DNA of 64,000 nt from Nemopilema nomurai (Eukaryota > Cnidaria > Scyphozoa > Rhizostomeae > Rhizostomatidae): the NCBI GenBank assembly GCA_003864495.1, contig ML133442.1:1491731-1555730 (forward strand), given 5' to 3'. The notes beneath the pieces are model-generated. The model ran no database searches. It was given only the letters and a program-made list of their open reading frames with translations, and was not told the origin of the DNA. Shown here in pieces: positions 35,801 through 45,110 of the stretch (position 1 is the first letter of the stretch; every line of letters starts with the position of its first letter). Both the position numbers and the translations under genes were made by a program.

Positions 35801-38800
35801 AAATTAATTCATAAAAATTAATTGAACCTTCGTTTCCTGGAAAAATACACATCACCCCTTATTCTATTTCAGCATCTCAAACGGTCTCTCTTCAACTACT
35901 CTCAAGTCGAATCGACGACCAGAAGAAAACTCGACAGACCACAGAGAACCTCATTTCCTTCCTCGTCTGCCCTCCTCCTCCCAAAACGAGGTTCGTCCAT
36001 AATTGCCGTTTGATTCAATTTCACGATAACACGATTTGATGCTTGTTTCCCTGTGCCTGGCGAGGAGTAATTTCGTTCTTTTCTTTTCCAACAGCCAATA
36101 CGAGATCAATGATGATACACTGGACACGTTGATCGTGCCTCCACCAATGGGTAAGCTTCTTACATTATCAACAATGTCTTTATTCTTATTAGTTTCATAT
36201 GCTTGATGTTCATGTGAGAGATTCTTCAACTATATTTTCCATTATAGTTTCAACACTTCGCCGTTATTGATGCCCTTTCTATTCTTTCAATCCTCTCTAT
36301 AGATGATATGTGATGATGTTGATTGATTAGCATTGCAGTTGAGCAAATGTCCATTTTCCGCCTTTTAGTCACTTCCATGTCATGGGGTGCTAGGATGTGA
36401 TACTCCATTAGTTTTCCGATCTATTTTGCATTTCAGTTGGTGAAGTTGTTTCTCATTTTTCCATAGATGATGACGACGATGCAAGGAGCTCGATAACTAG
36501 TCGGTCGGGATTGGGCAACAACACGCATGCGCAAAATGAAGACATTAATGCCCTCCTGAGTGTGAGTGTTGAGTATTGCAAGGCAAAGCGTTTTGTTATC
36601 AACCCTGATTGTGCGCACGGGGTTCGAAAGGAAAGATCGCCATTAGACATTATGGTGCTGGAACAAGAGCGCAAATCCCATCACTGTCACAGTATTGCGT
36701 CATGTGGCTGAATTAAGCTCTTTTTATCAACTATTAAACAATAATTGTTTCCGCAACTGTAACGCGTGCCTCAGACCTGATACAGAATATCATGCCACCG
36801 TAATTTCCTGACTAAACTATGACGTCATATCCAATTAAAATCGTGCTTCGTTTTCCCTACAGAGAACTGAAGAGGTCAACATCATATTTCGGCAAATGAA
36901 TGAATACAGCCCTGATGACCCGAAAATGCAAGTGAATATCAAACCAGGTCAAAGGTTGCGCAAGATTGTCGTGGAGCTGCAAGAGACGGAACGGACATAC
37001 GTCAAGGTTTGCGCAACTCCGCGTTCTGAATCCTTCTTATTCTCTCCAACTGAAAGTCGTTTTCTGCACACATTTGTTGCTATACTTCTCGTATACCTAT
37101 TCTTTTGTGATTACAGTCATTGCAGTTATTGAAAGTCAACGAAAGTTGTTGATGTTGTGTGTACTGTTTTGATGGTTTTATCAGACACGATATTGAATGT
37201 ATCACAAATGAATTGTTATTATTATTAATTGTGGGATCCTAATTGTGACTTTACGTATTTTGCATGGACACCTGTTATTTAAAGCTTACCACTTTTTAAT
37301 AGAAGCACTGTTTTATTCGGGCATTGATTCATTTTGGTTAGTGACCTCATCTATCTTTTCCTTGCAGAACCTATGTTTATTACTGGAACGATATCTCCTG
37401 CCTTTGAAAGAGGAAAATTTCCTTTCCAGAGACGAGGTAAGTGATCATAATTTGTTTTAACAGGTATCACTGTATAATGGTATAGATACAGCTTATGTGA
37501 AATTAATCCATAAAGCAGGTAATTTTTGCAAAATTTAGCTAAAGTCAAGTTAAACCAAGAGCTTTTTGCAAAATAACGTAAACTGTGTTCTTCTTTTATT
37601 GTGAAATAATTCTTCCTTTAATCACTCGACCTTGCAAAGATCATTTTTACATAAAATTTAGAGTTAAAGTCTCTTACATCGATTTCATAAGACTAAAGTC
37701 AAAGTTTTAAATGTTTAGGCTTGGATTTAAAGTTTTTAAGTGGAAATGGTTATGCTTGTCAGAAGTTCTCGTAAATGTGGTTTTATTTTCCAATCGTAGG
37801 TCGACTCACTGGTTAGCAACGTTTCTGAAATATACGACTTTCAAACCAACTTTTTGGAAAACCTCGAGGTAAGTAACAAGAAACTGCTTCCGTTGACAAG
37901 GCTTTACTTCCACTGTTTCCCTTCTCTGCAGCATTTACAATGCATATAAGTTTGGCTTGGCCTTTAAGCCTCTGTAATCCAAATGTCCTTTCTTTTAAGC
38001 CGGTTTTTAAGCTATTTATACAGTATTTATCTGATAGTGCCCTAATTGCTTATGATGGGCTAAGAATACGCTAGGTTCCCCTTTCGATTGCCAAACTTGA
38101 TAAACAGTTATTTTGTTCTCATATGCTACAGTAATTGAATTTTCATTTCACCTTTGCGATCGGCTTCGCTCTCTCTGTCTTGTAGGACATCGTGCGAACC
38201 GACAAGGATTTCCAAAAATACGAAGATGTTTCTGATTTTCAGGTAGTTGAAATTTTTCTATTATTTTTCTTTTCCCATTTATCTATGCAATGGTAGTTTC
38301 ACTTGAACTTGCTTGAATAATGGACGCATCTGCGGGCAAATCCTGTAGATTTGGCAATACTCAATTGTTTACCTTTGACCTATTACCTTTGACCTATTCG
38401 TCATGATAATGTTTGTTCCTTGTGTTAGGCAACAGGAAAGCTTGTTTATGCACATTATATGAGGTACTTCGATGTCAGACCGTTAGAAATGACTTCTGTC
38501 ACACGTAAATTTCTGCAGTATCTGCCTTTTGGTAGTAATTGCTATCTGTAGTGGTAGCTAAAGAGAGTTACTTCTTGACTGTCAGGAACCAAGGTTTCAT
38601 CATGCTCTGTGAAATCATCGATAGACGGCTTTGATAATAGTTAACTGAAGACGAACTTCAGCAAAGCCCAGTTTGTATACCTTCCCCCCGTCTGCTCCCG
38701 ACTAATGACTTGAACGTGTCTGTTTCAGAATGTTCTGTACGGAATCGCAGAAACGTTTTTGGAGTACGTCGACAAGTTTGTATACCAACCCTTCCCCCCG

Positions 38801-41800
38801 TCTGCTCCCGACTAATGACTAGAACGTGTCTGTTTCAGAATGTTCTGTACGGAATCGCAGAAACGTTTTTGGAGTACGTCGACAAGTTCAAGTTGTACAG
38901 CACATTTTGCTCCTGTCACTCACGGGCAGTCAAACTCTTGGAACCAGGTAGGATGCCATTCTTGCTGCATCGCTTTCGTGTCTCACCAGATATGTGTACT
39001 GATGTAGCATTTGTATGCATTTTCTTCATCAGTTACAAACAGTATCAATTTGTCATTCGGTTGGGTTCTAAAGTAAAAGGACAGTATGTTAATAATCGAA
39101 ATTATAGTATTGAACACGTTGCTTTCATACAGTGGTATGAAAGATTAACTTACATTTCGCCGATAAAATCGCACCTTTGTATGCGCAGTAGCCCTGCCTG
39201 AATCTACAATCTTACGCTTGAATTTTTTCTAAAGTGGGAAGAGACAAAAGCTTTTTTTATTGCTTAGATTAGCTTAGATTGCTCAAAGGTTTATTTCTAA
39301 CTGAATGCAAAAAAAACTTTATTTTCTGTTTTATTGTCAATAACCATCGTTTGGTTTTTAACCAAGCCTCTGAATCAATGTAAAAAAGTCTGGTCTATCA
39401 TTGTAAAAAAATGTCTGGTACGAAAGCTTTTATTGCGAATCAATTGTTGTAGGAACGAATCCAGAGCTGCAGGCGTTTTTGGAAGCAAGGAACCCAAAGC
39501 AACAGCATTCAGGAACTCTGGAATCTTACTTGATTACACCTATCCAGGTAAGCTGCTCTTGGTGCCAATCAGTGACAGTCACTTTAGTCTGCCAGTTAGA
39601 GAGGAACAATTTTCAGGTGCAGGGGACAACTGTTTCAGGTGCTTGTTTTTAAACAAGGCGGCGAGCATATGACACCCGTCAAGAATAGATAAAAACTGGT
39701 GAACAGTGATCATCTAGAAACCGGGCTTTTCCAATCGATAAGAGCGAATTTTTCACAGCAGTACTTAAGAGCAAAACTGCACTGTTTTCTTAACATATAA
39801 TGGAGCCAATGTTTTATTTGTCTGCGGTATCACTGGGAGGACACCGCAGGGCATTGTGTTTCAGCTTTGCCAATTGCTGATTCATGTTATGATTTGCAAC
39901 CAAGCCATAATTGTCACGTGGTCTTAAGACATAATGATTGTAATGAAATATTGATTACACATAGCTAGTTTTGTGCCACTTCATGACTGAACAAATACGG
40001 ACTACAGTCATTAACAAGACGCCAAACCACTGTGACCACCTTGTGACTAAACGTCAAACCATTGTGACCACATTGTGACCAAACGCCATACCACTGTGAC
40101 CATCTTGTGACCAAACGTCAAACCACTGTGACCACCTTGTGACCAAACGCCATACCACTGTGGCCATCTTGTGACGAAACGCCAAACCACTGTGACCACC
40201 TTGTGACCAAACGCCATACCACTGTGACCATCTTGTGACGAAACGCCAAACCACTGTGGCCATCTTGTGACGAAACGCCAAACACTGTGACCACCTTGTG
40301 ACCTAACGCCATACCACTGTGACCATCTTGTGACGAAACGTCAAACCACTGTGACCACCTTGTGACGAAATGCCAAACCACTGTGACCACCTTGTGACGA
40401 AACGCCAAACACTGTGACCACCTTGTGACCAAACACCAAACACTGTGACCACCTTGTGACCAAACGCCATACCACTGTGACCATCTTGTGACAAAACGCC
40501 AAACCACTGTGACCACCTTGTGACGAAACGCCAAACACTGTTGTGCAAGATAAGAGAGCAGAGCTGTATGATGTCTTTTCCAGGACAAATGAAGAGAACT
40601 ATGCATTGTGTCGAGAATCATGGACAAGGCCAAAATTGCTTTGCTTTGGGTAACGAATGATTGAGACTTCAGGCTATCAAGTATCGCGTTCTAGGCAGCA
40701 AACAACTAAGACTCAACACCTTTTTCAAGGCATGGGGGATCCATTTGTGAAGGGGACGGTGGCTCAACGTGTTGGCCCCAGTTACTTCTAGTTACTGCGG
40801 ATGTGTTCAAGGTCATGTGACCAAAAGTGTAATCTGTTTTAGTTTCTGGCAATATAATTGGCGACTTGTTGCTAAGCCCGCGACTGACCTGTATTTTATA
40901 ACAGAATTTGGTAGGAGCATTTTGTTGTTGTTGATCCAAGCACTGAATGCTGCTTGCCTCGTTTCAGAGGATACTTCGCTACCCGCTGCTTATAAAGGAG
41001 ATGCTCAAGCTGATGGATAATGAAAGCGAGGAATACCGGTGCCTGACCGAGGCTCTCGTCAGTGTCGAAAAGGTGGCCAATTACATCAACGAGATGCAGA
41101 TGATCAGTGAAACGTATTCGCCTCGTTTTGAGAAACTTTGTGAAAGTGTCGATGGAGTTGAGGTAAGGTCGTCGGTCTCCCACTTTTAGTTTCCTGGTTA
41201 TGAATTTGTTTACAACTTTATTTGCCCTATCTTCAATGCGTACACATATAGGAACAAATGTTTTGTGGTATAATCGAGACGTAGCGGAAACATAATTCTT
41301 AGCATAATTCTTCTGCTCAGGTGCTTAGAAATCCTTCTTGATTTGCAACTGGCTCACAGATGCGACTAGATCTTGTCACTTCAGATTTGCTTGTTTCCAC
41401 AGCCATCTGGCATGGGTGTTGATAATCTGCTGCATTATGGGAAGGTTCGCTGGTTGCAAGGGGCGGACAAGGAAGGGGGCAGTGCCACTATACGAAACAA
41501 TTTCATCATCGGAAAAGGGAAGAAAGAAAACGAGAATGATGCCACTCTATTCGGTAAAGAACTCACAGTTTTTCTTGTTAATGCTTATCATTTCAACTCG
41601 CCACTTCAAGACTTTCAAATCGGTTGAACTATTGTCTAAAACGTTGACCGAAAGGCTTATCGACTTCCGACAATTCCAACGTATCTTTACAAAGGAAGAG
41701 ATTTTTATATTGTTTGCTTATCTCTTTCATGTAGAGGAAGTTTCGCACTATATGTTTAACTATCATTAATTTTTGTTGCTGTTGTTGTCGCTGTGGTTGT

Positions 41801-43414
41801 TTATGTTGTTGTTGTTGATGTCACTTTGCATTATTCACGAAACTCCTTCTCATTATCTTTGCAGTCTTTAAGAAGGCAGTTGTTCTGGTTGTGTATGATC
41901 ACAAAGTTAGAAAAAAGGTTTGATTAACTTTATCTATTTTGTTTTGTGCTGTTTGCTAATTTTTTTAGATATCTAAAGATATTATATCTGAACTTGGAAA
42001 TTGTTTCATCAAAGCGACATGATGACAGCGTTTCTTAATCGAAAAATTGAGTTCAGTCTGTCAAGATGGCTATGCAGTGTCAGTAGTATTCTCCTGTTTT
42101 TTACTTCTCCATGTCTGCTCATAGACCAATTCCCCATCTTCATCACTGAAAGTAAAGACAACAGACGAAGTGAAGTTCCAGATGCTTATACCAATATGGT
42201 CCGTTTTAATCCGGGACTATGCCTGGTCATCAAACGGTTAGCAACTTGTTATTCTTTATCTGCGGTTCCTCAGATTAACCTATTTCTCCATTTCAAAATT
42301 CTCGAGGAGAAACCATTCCATGTTACTGTTTAATGTAAATCAAATTGTTTTTTCAATTCTGAAGATTTCAGTATAAATGCTGTGATTGGCTTTAAAAATT
42401 TTCTTGGCAGCCATCTTGGTTTTTTCATCAACCTAGCCTATCCGTTTTGAAACTTTTCGTCAAAATCCCTTAGAAGCAACGCGGTACCTTCACTGTGCTT
42501 CGTCATCAGATAAACATTCTTCTACAAGTAAATTGAATAATGAATGTCACCCTTTTGTTTTGGAGTTGATAACACACCAGAAGGACATCGTGTTTATGAT
42601 TATGATGATTACGTGGGTTACGATCAGTGCATGAATTATGCGTTCTGCTTCCAGATACGAATCACATATGGGAAGTTGTTGACACAGACACCCAGGGCAC
42701 AGGACAGAGACGCCCTATATGTTTGTTAACAAGTGAGTCTTGTTTGACGTTTTACTTTCCCATGATCCATAGCGGGAATAATACAACCAACATTTTTCAA
42801 CGGAGAGTAATCGTATTCAGGCAAGCAAACTCTGGGTAGATTTAGAAACAATTGAATGTTAGTGGATGATATCTTACTTGTAATTGATACGGACCTCTGA
42901 TTCGTGTAAGTGGCGACATTTAATGGTCATGCCACAGTTTACTAACCTGGCGTTTTTTAAAAATTGCCGGGTTGCTTTCAAGGACAAACTTTTCGTTTTT
43001 ATGTGAATGCAAAACGGAATTCTTGTATACTTTGAATTTTTCCTTGGTAGATCTGCAGAAGAAAAGCGACTGTTTGTGATGGCAATTAAAGAGGCAACTA
43101 AGTTGTCGTCTCAGCCAAACATGTCACCAAGGGGTGCCCCTGTCGTACCCCCAAAGCCAAGGGCATTCAAAGATCAGAACCAGAACTCCAGCATATTACC
43201 CTCACGACCAAACCTTCTGCCCGGAAAGATGCGGCGGTATGAGAGCAAATGCAGTGAGGCCTCGAAATCAAGCTGGGCAAAAAGCAGGCCTCGTTTCAAT
43301 TCTGATAGCGATTCGTCGAATACGTCATTGGGCATTGACAGTGGAGTCAGTCTGGATGGCGGATCTGGGACGAAGAAGAACGCAGCGAGAAAGAAGATAT
43401 CTAATGTCTTCTAG
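24825..43414 (+). CDS. TIAM1: TIAM / Still life-type Rac guanine-nucleotide exchange factor
   Basis: This GEF activates Rac by GDP release and acts at the plasma membrane and cell contacts. Domain order from 29 supported exons is WH1 (exons 24825-26308), a linker, PH-CC-Ex (30019-33006), Ras-binding domain (33126-33639), PDZ (34438-35990), DH (36863-41162) and PH (41403-43414), with TAG at 43412-43414. Joined exons keep one frame throughout: 4,204 bp, about 1,400 residues, versus 1,591 in human TIAM1. Diagnostic stretches include [17 protein letters not shown] (PH), [15 protein letters not shown] (Ex), [20 protein letters not shown] (DH) and [19 protein letters not shown] (DH). The C-terminal tail after the PH is short and serine-rich. 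The WH1 domain marks the Still life form; human TIAM1 lacks it. The 5' end and start codon are uncertain. The symbol denotes the family; one-to-one orthology with TIAM1 versus TIAM2 is not claimed. Confidence 0.9.
29237..29695 (+). CDS. Rac GEF, low-complexity linker exon
   Basis: A 459-bp phase-0 exon between acceptor ...TTCTCTAG and donor GTAAGA. It begins [20 protein letters not shown] and continues with Ser-, His-, Asn- and Gly-rich sequence including four [20 protein letters not shown] repeats. It is probably disordered. The internal ATG at 29264 could serve as a start for a shorter isoform lacking WH1, but the frame is open from the acceptor and phase agrees with exon 26782-26853, so I read it as internal. 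The 2.4-kb intron before it (26854-29236) holds no exon I could support. Confidence 0.75.
30019..33006 (+). CDS. Rac GEF, PH-CC-Ex membrane-targeting module
   Basis: Exons: 30019-30408, 31411-31635, 32651-33006. The PH domain reads [40 protein letters not shown] and [17 protein letters not shown], then [21 protein letters not shown] coiled coil follows ([20 protein letters not shown]). The Ex part holds [20 protein letters not shown] and [18 protein letters not shown], then a basic tail. In TIAM proteins this unit targets the GEF to membranes and binds scaffolds such as Par3, JIP2 and CD44. The last exon ends in AG followed by GCAAGC, a GC donor that keeps phase with the next exon. Confidence 0.9.
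30451..30528. repeat. 13-bp minisatellite, six copies
   Basis: Six tandem copies of GAGGGCGATGGTA with variants GAGGGTAATGGTA and GAGGGCGTTGGTA. In the GEF intron, 43 bp after the PH exon donor. Confidence 0.85.
32196..32545. repeat. Pyrimidine-rich minisatellite
   Basis: Repeats of about 30 bp built from TTCCTCGTTCTTTCC and CTTCTTCCTCCAATCC, with a larger duplicated block (near-identical segments around 32280-32350 and 32420-32490). It ends about 100 bp before the Ex exon acceptor and explains the long repetitive ORFs on both strands here. Confidence 0.85.
33007..33125 (+). other. 119-bp GC-AG intron
   Basis: The intron starts GCAAGC and ends TTATGCAG. No GT donor nearby gives a frame-preserving junction; the GC donor does (phase 2, AG + A = Arg). 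AG|GCAAG is the strict consensus required of GC-AG introns. Confidence 0.7.
33126..35990 (+). CDS. Rac GEF, Ras-binding and PDZ domains
   Basis: Exons: 33126-33399, 33562-33639, 34438-34522, 35236-35313, 35437-35529, 35873-35990. The RBD reads [40 protein letters not shown] and [20 protein letters not shown]. The 78-bp exon ([19 protein letters not shown]) and [19 protein letters not shown] lead into the PDZ domain: [50 protein letters not shown]. The PDZ of TIAM binds syndecans and CADM1; the RBD binds active Ras. The donor at 33399 (CTC|GTGATT) is weak; a stronger one at 33382 breaks the phase, so this junction should be checked with transcripts. The 1.0-kb gap before 34438 holds only the 78-bp exon. 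Confidence 0.8.
36095..41162 (+). CDS. Rac GEF, linker and DH (RhoGEF) catalytic domain
   Basis: Exons: 36095-36150, 36467-36561, 36863-37006, 37368-37436, 37800-37868, 38186-38242, 38839-38947, 39453-39547, 40968-41162. The first two are an acidic linker ([28 protein letters not shown]). DH conserved regions follow: [18 protein letters not shown] (CR1), [54 protein letters not shown] (CR2), [18 protein letters not shown] and [20 protein letters not shown] (CR3), ending [17 protein letters not shown]1 Glu and CR3 residues needed for nucleotide exchange are present, so the domain should be active. Exon 38839-38947 has a partial upstream duplicate. Confidence 0.92.
38671..38885 (+). repeat. Tandem duplication including part of a DH exon
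   Basis: Two adjacent units, 38671-38775 and 38776-38885, differ by a 5-bp indel and one substitution. Each holds intron sequence, the acceptor CTGTTTCAG and 47-48 bp of exon (AAT GTT CTG TAC ... GAC AA). Only the second runs on into the full exon ([11 protein letters not shown]). Splicing into the first copy reads 28 codons and stops at about 38815. Confidence 0.9.
40021..40542. repeat. 32-bp minisatellite, about 16 copies
   Basis: The unit is AAACCACTGTGACCACCTTG followed by TGACCAAACGCC, with 31-bp variants lacking one C. Units with ACCACC and units with ATACCACTGTGACCATC tend to alternate, which suggests expansion as a 64-bp dimer. In the GEF intron 39548-40967. It produces several spurious overlapping minus-strand ORFs. 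Confidence 0.9.
41403..43414 (+). CDS. Rac GEF, C-terminal PH domain and tail
   Basis: Exons: 41403-41553, 41865-41917, 42158-42236, 42655-42732, 43059-43414. They read [78 protein letters not shown] and [16 protein letters not shown], covering the PH domain that packs on the DH domain. The tail is proline- and serine-rich ([36 protein letters not shown]) and ends KKISNVF. PPKPR is a possible SH3 ligand. The acceptors at 42157 and 43058 were chosen by phase and are not the strongest nearby. Confidence 0.83.
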
Positions 43415-43689
43415 CGGTGGTAGCTTGCTCAGGAGAAAGACCAATCGTGCCGCAATGGGCATGCAAATGTCCACCTTCAGATGCAGGCTCACCGTGATGC
43501 AGTCAGTCGTTGAAGTGAAGCTACGTTTGTCTGGTAACATGGCTGCAAGAAGCCCTGGTGCGGTAGCTACTGCCAAAAGGCCAATGCAAATGCCGCGGAA
43601 ACACTGTTTGAACCCCTTTTATAGTTTCCATCTCCATTTTTATCCCCTAGTTTTGAATCGCAGTTTTTCATTAAAGCCCTTTGTCTGAA

Positions 43690-43985
43690 ACAACATCCTT
43701 CTTTTAATTCGCCTCTCAATAAATCCTTTCCCCATCTTGCCTCTCCCTCAATTAGTCCCTTTGTCAATTAGTCCCTTCTCCTTTTATTTCCTCTCTTAAT
43801 TACTCCCTCTCCCAATTCGCCTCTCCCTCAATTAGTACGTCTCTTAGTCAGGTCCTCTCTTGATTTGTCTCTCATCTACCCCCTCCCACAATAGCCCTCT
43901 ATCAACTAGTCCCTTTCTCAATTGGTCCCTTTCTCAATTAGTCCCTCTCCCAAGCAGTCCCTCTCCCAATTAATCCCTCTCCTTA
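43690..43985. repeat. CTCAATTAGTCCCT tandem repeat in the 3' UTR
   Basis: Degenerate copies of CTCTCCCAATTAGTCCCT and CTCAATTAGTCCCTTT, about 15-18 bp each, spread over 300 bp. Confidence 0.8.
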
Positions 43986-44568
43986 ACTCCAGATACCAGC
44001 CCCAGAGCTAATGAGCTTTCACGATAGACATGTCTTTGTCATTTTCCTTCCTTGACAGAGGAAAAAATATGTTATTATGAACATTATTTAGATATTTATA
44101 TGTAAAGAGCTTAATCGTTAGGATCATCAGACCTATTTTTAGTGTCCAGTTTAGGTATGACGTGCGATGCCGGAGCGGCATCTAAATCGTTACCACGCGT
44201 GCGTGACTTTTTGCAGACGTCTACAGACGTGTATTGCAGATTGCGTTGATTCAAGCCCAGTTTTTTGGTCCAATCGAACGAAAATTGCTTGTTGTGTTGA
44301 TTATTTTGTCAGTATATCCATGTCGTCATCGTTATTAAGGGTTTTGTAAAGTTTTGTTATGTAAATAAGAGATTACGAAAGGTAGGTTTTTACCGTATGT
44401 ATTTAATCATCACTGAGTGATTCTTGGCTCACTTCCATTATTTGCACTTTGAGTAACTAAACTATAAGACACGTGAAGCAAAATGTTTATAGCTGATGTT
44501 TTTCATAATTTATTTTAGTAGTATGTTTTGTGTTCTTCTTTCTCAGTGCCTCGCCATTTAGCTTTGGA

Positions 44569-44574
44569 AATAAA
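44569..44574 (+). terminator. Poly(A) signal of the Rac GEF gene
   Basis: AATAAA about 1.15 kb after the stop codon and 35-45 bp before an A-rich run. It is the first clear signal in a plausible position. Confidence 0.5.
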
Positions 44575-44640
44575 GTAGAATGCTGTTTATAAATCTTTTC
44601 TGAAAAAATAAAAAAAAATTTCTGACCTCCGCAAAAAATT

Positions 44641-45110
44641 ACTAGATGTTTTCCTGGCCGTTCACAAAGCCACCTTTAGAAAGAGGCTGATCCAACTGGA
44701 GTTTCTTCTCGGGGAGAGCGCTTTTGTTCAGCTGCAACAGCTATGTTTTTAACTACAGGTATCCTAAATTGCTGGCACCCAAACCTTCTCTGGAGCCATT
44801 CCAGAAGACTTTACTGAAATGCACCTTAATTTTTCTGTATTTTTGTGACATAGAAAGCAGACCCGTCGTACCAAAGTATCGTGCAGATAATATAACATGG
44901 TGGAAAGTCTTTCCTTCTATTGGCAGCTCCAACTATTCAAAACCACCACGTAAAAGAACTGACGACGGTAGGAACAGCTAAAAAGAAGGCCGTAGCACCT
45001 TTCAATTGTGCTGTATTCTTTTGCCGGTTTCTCTCTCTGCGAAGGAGAACGCCCTGGAAATGGCGGGAAAACCATTAATTTAGGCCTGTATCAAGTTACT
45101 GGTTAAAGAG
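44641..45110 (+). other. Short gap between Rac GEF and FAAP100 with two unexplained open frames
   Basis: One frame at about 44623-44751 is open and reads DVFLAVHKATFRKRLIQLEF then LLGESAFVQLQQLCF before TAA. Another, 44724-44981, overlaps it and reads YRYPKLLAPKPSLEPFQKTL and, after a possible internal acceptor, VPKYRADNITWWKVFPSIGS before TAG-free sequence to TAA. Both have protein-like composition, but I recognise neither and no frame-preserving splice joins them. They could be a small gene, 5' exons of FAAP100 or chance. The FAAP100 promoter should lie in this stretch. Confidence 0.3.

Larger units (their letters stand above)
43415..44620 (+). other. 3' UTR of the Rac GEF gene
   Basis: Sequence from the TAG to beyond the AATAAA at 44569-44574. 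It contains a CT-rich tandem repeat (43690-43985). No competing gene. Confidence 0.6.

Noticed and set aside
40054..40633. Long minus-strand ORFs (up to 171 codons) reading repeats such as [17 protein letters not shown]
   Set aside because: They are produced by the 32-bp minisatellite, occur in several overlapping frames at once and lie inside a Rac GEF intron.
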